Origin: Christensenella sp. UBA3770
GTDB lineage: Bacteria; Bacillota; Clostridia; Christensenellales; CAG-1252
Reading direction: 5' to 3'
Assembly: GCA_002371075.1 (NCBI GenBank)
Contig: DFFS01000033.1
Coordinates: 1 to 30,921 of the forward strand
DNA length: 30,921 bases
Below the pieces are notes generated by a model. The model searched no databases and was not told the origin of the DNA. It saw only the letters and a list, made by a program, of their open reading frames with translations. Shown piece after piece: positions 17,131 through 24,994 of the stretch. Within the stretch, counting starts at the first letter, position 1. The number at the start of each line of letters is the position of its first letter. The translations under genes and the position numbers were made by a program.

Positions 17131-17159
17131 TAATTCGGCGAAATATATGTTAATATAAT
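17131..17159 (+). promoter_or_regulatory. Possible promoter for OLE RNA
   Basis: A perfect TATAAT at 17154-17159 ends six bases before G17166, two bases into the closing helix of the RNA. The -35 region is poor: TAATTC with 17-base spacing or TTGTAA (17128-17133) with 20. OLE may therefore be made both from this weak promoter and by read-through from ispA. Confidence 0.5.
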
Positions 17160-17163
17160 TATA

Positions 17164-17728
17164 CGGTGGTGCAGTATTCTAGTCAGAACACATACGTATG
17201 AGGGCGTGGTTAAAATAACGCCGTAGGGCACATCGATGAAGTTTCTTGTGTTGGCTCGTTTTGCCCAAATTCGGGTCGATGCTGGGAGTTAAGAATCGTG
17301 GGCGTTTCGTAACGGCATACGAAAGCCGACCCACCTTTCGTGGAGACCTACAATGGTGGTCGGGAACCGGGCACTGTGTGGGATTAAACCTGCAATGCGG
17401 TAATAAGCTGTGTGCAGAGTAGCCTGCCTTGAGTGAAATAGGCGGATTGGGAACCACACCGTATATGTCGGCAGACATATACCGGTGATTGCCCATGAAA
17501 CTTAAATTGCAAAAGAGGATAAGTCGTGTGTGGTCTGTTAAGGAAATCTTCTAGACTGTATTCGGTAATGTAAGGATTATAGTGCGACCTTAGTGGTGAT
17601 TCAGTTGCGTGAGGGGTGACCCCCGCCTTGCGGATCAAAAGGAAACTGCGCGTTCGGCGACGGCGCGTTTCGCATGGGGAAATCCTACTGGACCTATGGC
17701 GCAAGGTTTACTTGCATTACTACCACCG
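17164..17728 (+). ncRNA. ole: OLE RNA (ornate large extremophilic RNA)
   Basis: About 565 bases without a credible gene lie between ispA and a small membrane protein followed by dxs, which is the diagnostic place of OLE RNA. The family is a roughly 600-nt structured RNA that binds the membrane protein OapA and, in Bacillus halodurans, protects against cold, alcohol and Mg stress. Visible folding: the ends pair (CGGTGGT 17164-17170 with ACCACCG 17722-17728, extended by AGTA/TACT after a two-base bulge). GTATATGTC/GACATATAC (17461-17482) forms a hairpin extended by CACC/GGTG past one bulged C. GTGGG/CCCAC enclosing TTTCGT/ACGAAA spans 17298-17334. GGGG/CCCC lies at 17613-17623 and GCAAG/CTTGC at 17701-17715. 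I assign it by location, size and folding; I could not align it to the family model. Confidence 0.87.
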
Positions 17729-17748
17729 ATTTTTAAAGGAGTCAGCTC

Positions 17749-18393
17749 TTGAAAGAAGACGCGGAAAATAAAGTTTCTTTACAAGAAGAGAGCTCAACGA
17801 AAGAGCGACAAAAAAGAAAGGGTGAAAAAAAGAATCTTTGGCCCTTAAAAGTTACGATCATCACTCTTGTGTTGTCGGCATTTTTTAGTTTTTCTACAGA
17901 AATTCTCACCAATAAAAGTAATTTGATCGTGGCATTTTTGATCTGCGTCCTTTTGATTTTGATCAGTATCATCTTTGATGGGATTGGCGTTGCCGTAACC
18001 AATTGCGATATTAAACCTCTTACGTCCATGGCGTCAAGACGAGTGCCGGGCAGTAAGCGTGCGATACGTTTGGTGCAAAACTCGGAAAAAGTAAGTAGTA
18101 TTTGTTGTGACGTGATCGGTGATATATGCGGTGTTATATCGGGCGCTTGTTCGGCTGCTATCGTTATTCAGATCATTGCGTTATCCGGTTCTACCCATCA
18201 ACTCATCATATCCATTGCCATGAGCGCAACGATCGCGGCATTGACCGTTGGCGGAAAGGCGATCGGAAAGACCATTGCCATTCGCAATTCAAAAGAGCTG
18301 GTTATGCTTACCGCTCGCATCCTCGGACTGTTTAGTCGGGAAGGCAGAAAGGAGAAAAAACATGCTTCTGAAAAGAAAAAATCTTCCCGCTGA
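17749..18393 (+). CDS. oapA: OLE-associated membrane protein OapA
   Basis: OapA is the integral membrane protein that recruits OLE RNA to the membrane. The start is TTG at 17749 with AAAGGAG seven bases upstream, just 20 bp after the RNA's closing helix. The 214-residue product has a polar, charged N-terminus (1-29), membrane segments at about 30-52, 58-84, 119-146 and 151-175, and a strongly basic C-terminal tail (REGRKEKKHASEKKKSSR). Between helices 2 and 3 it has MASRRVPGSKRAIRLVQNSEKVS, basic and therefore probably cytoplasmic, followed by the acid/glycine motif DVIGDICG (121-128) that begins helix 3. Identification rests on position between OLE RNA and dxs plus this topology. The gene overlaps dxs by 32 bp. 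Confidence 0.85.
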   Translation: MKEDAENKVSLQEESSTKERQKRKGEKKNLWPLKVTIITLVLSAFFSFSTEILTNKSNLIVAFLICVLLILISIIFDGIGVAVTNCDIKPLTSMASRRVPGSKRAIRLVQNSEKVSSICCDVIGDICGVISGACSAAIVIQIIALSGSTHQLIISIAMSATIAALTVGGKAIGKTIAIRNSKELVMLTARILGLFSREGRKEKKHASEKKKSSR

Positions 18394-20071
18394 TATCAAA
18401 ACGCTTACTTTGGACGAACTGAGCGTTCTTTCCAATGAGGTCAGGCAAAGGATCATAGAAGTAACTCTTCAAAACGGAGGGCATATCGGGGCCTCTCTCG
18501 GGGCGGTGGAGCTTATCGTATCACTTTTGCACGTTTTTGATGCGGATAACGATAAAATAGTGTTTGACGTTGGCCATCAAGCCTATGCTTATAAAATACT
18601 TACCGGCAGGAATGATGCCTTTGATTCTTTGCGTACCTTTGGGGGGATCAGCGGTTTCCCAAAACCTTCCGAAAGCAAGTACGATCATTTTGTTGGCGGA
18701 CACGCAGGAAATGCTGTTTCCGCGGCTTGCGGTTATGCAATGGCTCGCAAACTATCGGGGAAAGATTATCAAGTGATATCCGTACTTGGCGATGGGGTGC
18801 TTGTGAACGGAGAAACCGCAGAAGGCCTTAATCTTGCATCTTCTTCCGGTAAACAGATCATTGTAATAAACGATAACACTTTTTCCATATCTGCCGGCGT
18901 GGGCAGTATCCCGGACTATTTGAAAGACTTGCGTGAAAAACGTTACGATGGGAGGGTTTTAACGGGAGAAAAGAGTCCTTTTGCCATGTACGCTTTGGAT
19001 TATTTAGGGCCAATAGACGGGCACGATGTAAAAACCCTCGTTAAGGCCTTTGAAATTGCAAAAGAGAATAAAACCTCTATCGTTTTACATATTGTCACCA
19101 GCAAAGGAAAAGGGTTTGCAATAGCGGAACAAAACCCCTTAAAATTGCACGGTATCTCCCCAAAAGGTGAAGTTTCAAAAGAGGGCTTTGGTAAAGTGTT
19201 TGGGGATACCCTCATAAAATTGCGCGAAAAAGATGATAAAGTTGTTGCCGTTGCGGCAGCAATGGCTATCGGGACCGGTTTAACGAGTTTTATCAATCGA
19301 TTCCCGAACAGTTTTATTGACGTGGGTATTGCGGAAAGTACGGCCGTAAGCGTTGCCGCGGCACTCGCTCGTGCAGGATATAAGCCTTACGTTGCCATTT
19401 ATTCCACCTTTTTACAACGTGCCTATGATCAGCTTTTATATGACGTTGCGCTTGACAACTTAAACGTTACGTTCCTGCTTGATCGCTCCGGTATCGTTGG
19501 GGAAGATGGAGAATCCCATCAAGGTATTTATGATCTTTCTTTGTTGTCATCCGTGCCCAAGTGTAAAGTTGCTTCTCCCGCTACCTATCAAGAACTGGAA
19601 CTATTGCTTGATTGGTCGCAAAAAACGGATGGCGTGAAGGTGATACGTTATCCTAAGGGCGGTACCGAATTGTCTAATGCTTGTGACGGGGCATTCCCTT
19701 TCTGGCAGATGCTTTCTTATGGAAAAGACGGTTATTTGATCGCACATGGCGCGGCAATGTTGCAGGTGGCAAAGGATGCGATCGGCATGTTGAAAGAAAA
19801 AGGGAGGGAAATAGGGCTCGTAAACGCGCGCTTCATTTCACCGATAGACTGTGCTTGTTTGGATCAAATTAAACATTTACCTTTGTTTACGGCTGAGGAC
19901 GTGGTGTATGCGGGATCTCTTTCCGAACATCTTTCCGCCATGGGGTATTCCATTCATAAAGCATTCACGCTTCCCAATACGTACGTGACTTTCGGTAAGC
20001 CTGCCGAATTGCGTTCTCTTTATCGGATCGATGCCGCATCTATTGCAGAGGAGATCCTCAATGAGGCTTGA
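18362..20071 (+). CDS. dxs: 1-deoxy-D-xylulose-5-phosphate synthase (divergent)
   Basis: DXS makes the first intermediate of the MEP isoprenoid pathway from pyruvate and glyceraldehyde 3-phosphate. The start is the ATG at 18362 (GGAG upstream); the frame open back to 18248 runs through oapA. The protein has 569 residues, about 50 fewer than usual. Conserved parts: GGHIGASLG (39-47), FDVGHQAYAYKILTGR, the thiamine-diphosphate motif GDG (143) to DN (171), LGPIDGHD, YSTFLQRAYDQ, and LDRSGIVGEDG. Two usually strict motifs differ: GHSSTSIS reads GHAGNAVS (113-120), and AEQHAV reads AESTAV (324-329), keeping the catalytic Glu325. It could be an active divergent enzyme or a paralogue with changed specificity. 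Confidence 0.88.
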   Translation: MLLKRKNLPADIKTLTLDELSVLSNEVRQRIIEVTLQNGGHIGASLGAVELIVSLLHVFDADNDKIVFDVGHQAYAYKILTGRNDAFDSLRTFGGISGFPKPSESKYDHFVGGHAGNAVSAACGYAMARKLSGKDYQVISVLGDGVLVNGETAEGLNLASSSGKQIIVINDNTFSISAGVGSIPDYLKDLREKRYDGRVLTGEKSPFAMYALDYLGPIDGHDVKTLVKAFEIAKENKTSIVLHIVTSKGKGFAIAEQNPLKLHGISPKGEVSKEGFGKVFGDTLIKLREKDDKVVAVAAAMAIGTGLTSFINRFPNSFIDVGIAESTAVSVAAALARAGYKPYVAIYSTFLQRAYDQLLYDVALDNLNVTFLLDRSGIVGEDGESHQGIYDLSLLSSVPKCKVASPATYQELELLLDWSQKTDGVKVIRYPKGGTELSNACDGAFPFWQMLSYGKDGYLIAHGAAMLQVAKDAIGMLKEKGREIGLVNARFISPIDCACLDQIKHLPLFTAEDVVYAGSLSEHLSAMGYSIHKAFTLPNTYVTFGKPAELRSLYRIDAASIAEEILNEA

Positions 20072-20777
20072 TCTCTATTTGTCTGAAAGAGAGGGTATCT
20101 CTCGCACGCGCGCGCAAAACCTCATTAAAACAGGTGGCGTAAAGGTGGATGGTGTGCTCGTGGACAAACCTTCCATTGAGGTAAACACTTTATCCGATAT
20201 CATCGTAACGGATACAGTAAAATACGCGTCACTTGGCGGTATTAAACTGGAGAACGCTTTAAACACCTTTGGGATAAACGTAAATGGATTGCATTGTTTG
20301 GATGTAGGCGCGGCAAACGGCGGTTTTACCGATTGTTTGCTGAAACAGGGTGCCGCTTCTGTTTGCGCAGTGGATCTTACCATAGCGTTTCCGTCAGATC
20401 TTATAAACGATAAGCGGGTGACAATTTTGGATCATACCAACGTGAAGGATCTAAAAACCGCGATCGGAGATCAGACTTTTGATTTTCTTTGTGCCGACCT
20501 TAGCTTTATTTCTCTTACGGGAATGTTTGAACTGTTTTCGTCATTTCTTAAAGCGGAAGGAAAGGCGGTACTTCTTTTCAAACCACAATTTGAAGTAGGG
20601 CGTAAATTTTTACCAAAGAGCGGTGTGGTTCGAGATAAAAAAGCCATAGAAAAAACGTTTTCTGCTTTTTTAAGCGCAGCACGTGTTGCCGGATTTAAGC
20701 CGGTTGGACATTGCGCGGTGCCGGATGTTTTCCCCGATAAAAATGAGGAACGTACCGTATATTTTACAAAATTGTAA
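20061..20777 (+). CDS. tlyA: TlyA/YqxC family RNA methyltransferase
   Basis: This 238-residue protein has an N-terminal S4 RNA-binding domain (residues 1-60, RLDLYLSEREGISRTRAQNL) and a FtsJ-like SAM-dependent methyltransferase domain with LDVGAANGGFTDCLL (80-94) as the cofactor loop. LFKPQFEVGR and VVRD further on are typical of TlyA/hemolysin A proteins, which methylate ribosomal RNA 2'-OH groups (in mycobacteria 16S and 23S). The ATG at 20061 lies within the end of dxs (11 bp overlap). Neighbours dxs, nadK, argR and recN match the standard Firmicutes order. Confidence 0.92.
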   Translation: MRLDLYLSEREGISRTRAQNLIKTGGVKVDGVLVDKPSIEVNTLSDIIVTDTVKYASLGGIKLENALNTFGINVNGLHCLDVGAANGGFTDCLLKQGAASVCAVDLTIAFPSDLINDKRVTILDHTNVKDLKTAIGDQTFDFLCADLSFISLTGMFELFSSFLKAEGKAVLLFKPQFEVGRKFLPKSGVVRDKKAIEKTFSAFLSAARVAGFKPVGHCAVPDVFPDKNEERTVYFTKL

Positions 20778-20826
20778 TAATTTTCACAAATAATTCATTT
20801 TTCAGTCGCATTTTTGCATAAAACTG

Positions 20827-20855
20827 TTGTCTTTAATGAATATTCGTATTATAAT
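20827..20855 (+). promoter_or_regulatory. Sigma-A promoter giving a leaderless nadK mRNA
   Basis: TTGTCT (20827-20832) and TATAAT (20850-20855) are separated by 17 bases. Transcription is predicted to start at 20862, the A of the nadK start codon. Confidence 0.75.
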
Positions 20856-20861
20856 AACGGT

Positions 20862-21644
20862 ATGAAATACTGTTTAGTCATAAATCATTCCAAACCTCTT
20901 GCAGAGGCTTTTGCAAAAGAGTTTTCCGCCGAAATTCAGGCGCGAGGCTCTTCTTTTTATGCTTTTGACGGCGCCATCCTTGACGGTACGGACTATGCAG
21001 TGGTCTTTGGTGGGGACGGCACTATCTTAAAGTTCATTCGTTCCACACATCCTCAGGTTCCCGTCCTGGGCATTAATTGTGGTAAAATGGGCTTTTTGGC
21101 GGAATCCGGAAAGACTGCCTCGGAGTATTTGGATGATCTTGCAAACAAAAATTACGAGCTTGATAGGCGTTATTTTTTGAAGATCCGTATTGGCTCCGAA
21201 GTTCATTATGCTCTTAACGAAGCCGTTATCGGCAGGGGTGATACGATCAATTTGATGGACGTGCAGGTATTTACCCAGGGTGGGTCATTGGATCGTTATC
21301 GTGCCGATGGGGTGATCCTTGCAACTCCTACGGGCTCCACAGCATATTCTTTATCTGCCGGTGGTCCTGTGCTCAGCCCCAAGGTGCCGGCGTTTGTTGT
21401 GACGCCTATTTGTCCGCATAGTTTACAATCGCGGCCCATCGTTTTGCCAAATGAAGAAACGGTAACGATTAAAGCCGCAACCGCAGGGAAATGTGTGATC
21501 GTGGTGGATGGTATTACCGTATATTCGCAAGAAAAAGAGGTGGAAGTTTCCGTCACGGGCGGAACGGATTCCGTATCTTTCGTTAGGATTGATAAACGCA
21601 GTTTTTACAGCATTATGCTGAGTAAATTTACCAAAGGAAAATAA
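20862..21644 (+). CDS. nadK: NAD kinase
   Basis: NadK phosphorylates NAD to NADP. The start is the ATG at 20862; it has no ribosome site, but a promoter ends six bases upstream. A frame extension to a TTG at 20814 would cover the promoter. The 260-residue protein shows the signature GGDGT (50-54), GINCGKMGFLAE, LNEAVIGRGD, and the NAD-binding DGVILATPTGSTAYSLSAGGP. No terminator separates it from argR, which starts four bases after its stop. Confidence 0.94.
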   Translation: MKYCLVINHSKPLAEAFAKEFSAEIQARGSSFYAFDGAILDGTDYAVVFGGDGTILKFIRSTHPQVPVLGINCGKMGFLAESGKTASEYLDDLANKNYELDRRYFLKIRIGSEVHYALNEAVIGRGDTINLMDVQVFTQGGSLDRYRADGVILATPTGSTAYSLSAGGPVLSPKVPAFVVTPICPHSLQSRPIVLPNEETVTIKAATAGKCVIVVDGITVYSQEKEVEVSVTGGTDSVSFVRIDKRSFYSIMLSKFTKGK

Positions 21645-21648
21645 GATT

Positions 21649-22107
21649 ATGGCTTGTGATAATAGAAGGCTTAGGATCCTTGAATTGATCAAAAAATACA
21701 ATATTGCCAGACAAGAACAACTTGTTGATTTATTGAATGCGGAAGGTTATAACGTAACGCAAGCAACGGTTTCTCGTGATATCAATGAACTGAAATTGAA
21801 AAAGATTAAAGAGGATGGTGTGTTTCGTTATGTGCAAAGTGCCCGTGATTACACAAATGGGGATGACAAAACTTCCGCTATCTTCAAGCAAACCGTTCAT
21901 TCCGTCAATATTTGCGGAAACTTGATCGTCATTAAGACCTTGGCGGGTAGTGCAAACGCCGTTTGTGCTATTATCGATAGTTTTAATCTTACCGGTGTGT
22001 ATGGAACGATCGCAGGTGACGATTGTATTTTCGTTGCGACGGATCCCGATCATGCAGAGAACATTGTGAACCGTTTTAAAGCGTTTCTTTCCGCGGAAAA
22101 AGAATGA
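21649..22107 (+). CDS. argR: Arginine repressor ArgR/AhrC
   Basis: ArgR senses arginine and controls arginine biosynthesis and breakdown genes. In this 152-residue protein the winged-helix DNA-binding domain covers about residues 1-70 (NVTQATVSRDINELKLKKI, with the recognition Ser-Arg). The C-terminal oligomerisation and arginine-binding domain contains TLAGSANAVCAIID and GTIAGDDCIFV; the GTIAGDD aspartates bind arginine. The last codons overlap the recN start by 4 bp. The nadK-argR-recN order is the usual one in Firmicutes. Confidence 0.95.
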   Translation: MACDNRRLRILELIKKYNIARQEQLVDLLNAEGYNVTQATVSRDINELKLKKIKEDGVFRYVQSARDYTNGDDKTSAIFKQTVHSVNICGNLIVIKTLAGSANAVCAIIDSFNLTGVYGTIAGDDCIFVATDPDHAENIVNRFKAFLSAEKE

Positions 22108-23816
22108 TTTTACAGCTTCATATCAAAAATATTGCCTTAATTGAAGAGTGCACCCTATCTTTTGGAGATAAATTGACCGTATTAAGTGGTGAAACGGGCG
22201 CGGGAAAGTCTATTATCATAGATTCTCTTGGCTTTGTTTTGGGTGCGCGAGCAGATAAGGGGTTGATCCGCCACGGCGCTTCTCAGGCTCAGGTAGAAGC
22301 GGTTTTTGACGTGTCCGACAGCGTAGGTGTGAAGCAAAAAATGGTAGAACTTGGCTTGGAAGAAGAGGATACTTTGATTTTAAGCCGTACGATGAGCGAG
22401 AATAAGTCGGAAGTAAGGTTGAATGGCAAGATTGCCTCGCTATCCATGTTAAAAGAATTGGGCTCGCGCTTGGTAGATATTCTCGGTCAGCATGAAAATC
22501 AATCACTGCTGAGCGTATCCACCCATATTGATCTTTTGGATAAATACGGGGAAAAGGAGATATTTGCCTTAAAAACCGAGATCGCCACCCTTTATGATCG
22601 TTACCGTGAAATAGAAAAAAAACTTTCTGATTACGGGGATGAGCAAGCCCGCGCCCGTAAAATCGATTTATTAAAGTATCAAATAGATGAAATTGCGCAA
22701 GCGGAATTAAAAGAGGGCGAAGAAGAATCGCTTTTGGCAGATAGAGAACGCTTTCGCAATTCCGAAAAGATACTAAACGCGGTAGGTGCTTCTGCATCCT
22801 GTTTGGAAGGGGATGAGGCATATAGTGCGCCTTCTGCCGTTTCCATGGCAATGAATTCCTTAAAACAGGCAATTTCATACGATCCTGCAATCGAAAGCCT
22901 TTATAACAGGCTGGATTCGGCGTATGTGGAGCTGAAAGATATCCTTGATGAATTAACGGGATATATCGATTCCTTTGATTTTGACGATGCTAAAGCCGAT
23001 TTTGTTGAGAAGAGGGTAGATCTTATTCGTTCCATGAAACGCAAATATGGCGCTACGGTTGAAGAGATCCTTTCTCGCTATGATGTTTTCCAAAAGGAAT
23101 ATGAAACGCTTTTGGACGCAGATGCAGAGATCGAGCAATTACAAAAGAATCGTAATGAGATCTATTCGGATCTTATCATGAAATCGGATCGCTTAACCGA
23201 AACTCGCAAACATGCCGCCAAGGAATTGAAAAGCGAAATTGAAAGAGAACTTTCCGAACTTGGTATGAAGGGTAGTATATTTGAAGTTTCGATCGGTTCG
23301 GCGGAGGAATATTTAAGTGAAACGGGTTGTGATAGGGTGGAATTTTTAATTTCTCCCAACCCGGGTGAGCCTGTAAGGAGTTTGTCAAAAATTATTTCCG
23401 GCGGTGAAATGTCCAGGTTCATGCTTGCACTGAAAGTGATCACATCTCGTTTGGACGGTATTCAAACTTTGGTGTTCGACGAGGTTGATGCGGGCATCAG
23501 CGGTAAGATAGGGGAAGTTGTTGCTGAAAAACTTGCATTGGTTTCTGCAACTCGTCAAGTGATAGCCATTACCCATTTGCCACAAGTTGCAGCTATGAGC
23601 GACAGCCATTATTTGATCGAAAAAACCACAGATGGCAGTGCAACGCATACCTCTTTGATTGCACTTACCGAAGAGGGGATCGTTAAAGAAGTTGAGCGCT
23701 TGTCAGCGGGGGCGGGCACTTATGGTAGCTTACATGCGCAAGAGCTTAGGTCTATTGCTTTGCGCAAGAAAGATGCTATAAGATCGTCAAACAATTCTAA
23801 ATTAGTCCGTTTTTAA
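22104..23816 (+). CDS. recN: DNA repair protein RecN
   Basis: RecN is an SMC-like ATPase acting early in double-strand break repair. The 570-residue protein has a Walker A motif GETGAGKS (29-36), DILGQHENQSLL, a central coiled coil (about residues 150-370, rich in Glu and Lys), then the signature SGGEMSRFMLALK, Walker B LVFDEVDAGISG and THLPQVAAMSD with the switch histidine. All key motifs are present. The ATG overlaps argR. After the stop, a 119-bp spacer precedes spoIVB. Confidence 0.96.
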   Translation: MILQLHIKNIALIEECTLSFGDKLTVLSGETGAGKSIIIDSLGFVLGARADKGLIRHGASQAQVEAVFDVSDSVGVKQKMVELGLEEEDTLILSRTMSENKSEVRLNGKIASLSMLKELGSRLVDILGQHENQSLLSVSTHIDLLDKYGEKEIFALKTEIATLYDRYREIEKKLSDYGDEQARARKIDLLKYQIDEIAQAELKEGEEESLLADRERFRNSEKILNAVGASASCLEGDEAYSAPSAVSMAMNSLKQAISYDPAIESLYNRLDSAYVELKDILDELTGYIDSFDFDDAKADFVEKRVDLIRSMKRKYGATVEEILSRYDVFQKEYETLLDADAEIEQLQKNRNEIYSDLIMKSDRLTETRKHAAKELKSEIERELSELGMKGSIFEVSIGSAEEYLSETGCDRVEFLISPNPGEPVRSLSKIISGGEMSRFMLALKVITSRLDGIQTLVFDEVDAGISGKIGEVVAEKLALVSATRQVIAITHLPQVAAMSDSHYLIEKTTDGSATHTSLIALTEEGIVKEVERLSAGAGTYGSLHAQELRSIALRKKDAIRSSNNSKLVRF

Positions 23817-23827
23817 TAATATTGCTA

Positions 23828-23868
23828 TACATTTTTCCGTAAATTAGAACACCTTTCTACATTTTTCC
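23828..23868 (+). repeat. Pair of 11-bp direct repeats before spoIVB
   Basis: TACATTTTTCC occurs at 23828-23838 and again at 23858-23868, exactly 30 bp apart, about three helical turns. They lie in the recN-spoIVB spacer. The function is unknown; a pair of protein-binding sites is possible. Confidence 0.55.
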
Positions 23869-23935
23869 AAATAAAGATGTGGCCTAAACTGAGTAAATCA
23901 CTTCACTTTGCAAATGATAAAAGCGAGGTGACGAA

Positions 23936-24949
23936 ATGAAGTGTAGGATCATACAGGTGCTTCTTTTTACTTTTCTAATAGTATCATTTACCTTTTATCC
24001 AACCACAATCACCTATGCCGAAGGTGAAAAGGTTTATCTCGGTGGAATCCCCATCGGGATCGGGCTTGCCGAAAAAGGGTTGATCGTTACGGGCATGGTT
24101 GATGTGATCACCGATGAGGGGAGCTTTTGTCCCGCTCGCGGCAGCGAAATTTTGACCGATGACGTGATTGTTAAAGTAAATGGAACAGAAGTTAGCGGCG
24201 TAAGCGAATTTGCAAGCGAACTACAAAAATCGGGAAATCATGTTGATCTTACTTTAAAAAGAGGGGATCGTGAGTATAACGTCTCACTTTCTCCCGTCAC
24301 CGATGCTTTGACAGGGCTCAAAAAGGTCGGATTGGTTTTGAAAAACGGGATAAACGGCATTGGCACCCTAACTTTTATTACAAAAGAGGATAAATTCGGT
24401 GCTTTGGGACATGGGATTGTTGATGTGGATACCGGAAAACCCTTTATTACCGATGAAGGATCTATATATTCCTGTTTGATAAACGGATACCGAAGACCTG
24501 AGGCGGGAAAAGCGGGAGAGTTATCGGGTAAATTCATGAATCGCGATGAACCTATCGGAAAGATAACAAAATGCAATGAATTTGGTGTATACGGAACTGT
24601 TTTACCTGTGGTAAAAGATGATTTGAAAGAAATAACGCTCGGGAATAAGAGTGATATTCGAACAGGTCCGGCCCTAATATATTCAACTATTTCCGGGAAT
24701 GTTCCGAAAGCATACAAAATCGATATAATCAAATTGTCGAATCAACAGAAACCTACAGAAAAAAGCATGCTGATCCGCGTGACCGATAAGGAGCTTTTAG
24801 CGGAAACAGGTGGCATTTTACAAGGAATGAGTGGTAGTCCGATCGTGCAAAACGGTAAACTGATAGGGGCGGTGACTCACGTTCTCGTAAACGACAGCAC
24901 CTTAGGATATGGTTTATATATCGATTGGATGATCGAAAACGCCGCATAA
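23936..24949 (+). CDS. spoIVB: SpoIVB serine peptidase
   Basis: SpoIVB is made in the forespore, is secreted into the intermembrane space and triggers pro-sigma-K processing by cutting SpoIVFA. This 337-residue version has an N-terminal signal/anchor helix (5-28), a PDZ domain (about 50-120, with DDVIVKVNGTEVSGVSEF) and the S55 peptidase domain. Catalytic regions are LGHG (His159) and QGMSGSPI (serine region at about 297-302), followed by GAVTHVLVNDSTLGYGLYID. It is shorter than the Bacillus protein. The start has a ribosome site (GAGGTG). The recN-spoIVB order is conserved in spore formers. No convincing sigma-G or sigma-F promoter was found. Confidence 0.95.
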   Translation: MKCRIIQVLLFTFLIVSFTFYPTTITYAEGEKVYLGGIPIGIGLAEKGLIVTGMVDVITDEGSFCPARGSEILTDDVIVKVNGTEVSGVSEFASELQKSGNHVDLTLKRGDREYNVSLSPVTDALTGLKKVGLVLKNGINGIGTLTFITKEDKFGALGHGIVDVDTGKPFITDEGSIYSCLINGYRRPEAGKAGELSGKFMNRDEPIGKITKCNEFGVYGTVLPVVKDDLKEITLGNKSDIRTGPALIYSTISGNVPKAYKIDIIKLSNQQKPTEKSMLIRVTDKELLAETGGILQGMSGSPIVQNGKLIGAVTHVLVNDSTLGYGLYIDWMIENAA

Positions 24950-24959
24950 CGCGGTTTTT
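24941..24959 (+). terminator. Weak terminator-like hairpin at the spoIVB stop
   Basis: CCGC (24942-24945) pairs with GCGG (24951-24954), with a possible added G-T pair, around a loop that contains the stop codon; five T's follow. The stem is short, so termination may be partial. Confidence 0.35.
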
Positions 24960-24960
24960 A

Positions 24961-24988
24961 CATATTTTAGAGCTTACACTCATATCTT
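24961..24988 (+). promoter_or_regulatory. Sigma-E-type promoter for spoIIM
   Basis: CATATT (24961-24966) and CATATCTT (24981-24988) are 14 bases apart, fitting the Bacillus sigma-E pattern (-35 ATATT, -10 CATAnnnT). The predicted start is 24995, the A of the spoIIM ATG. spoIIM is a known sigma-E gene in Bacillus. Confidence 0.6.
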
Positions 24989-24994
24989 TATGAT

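Noticed and set aside
17179..17704. Two minus-strand open frames of about 105 codons across the ispA-oapA spacer
   Set aside because: They have no ribosome sites, their translations look like random sequence rich in Arg, Ser and His, and they lie exactly across the paired segments of the OLE RNA.
23886..23920. Possible forespore promoter for spoIVB (GTAAA and AATGATA or GCAAATGATA)
   Set aside because: Spacing and base matches to sigma-F or sigma-G consensus are poor; not listed as a feature.
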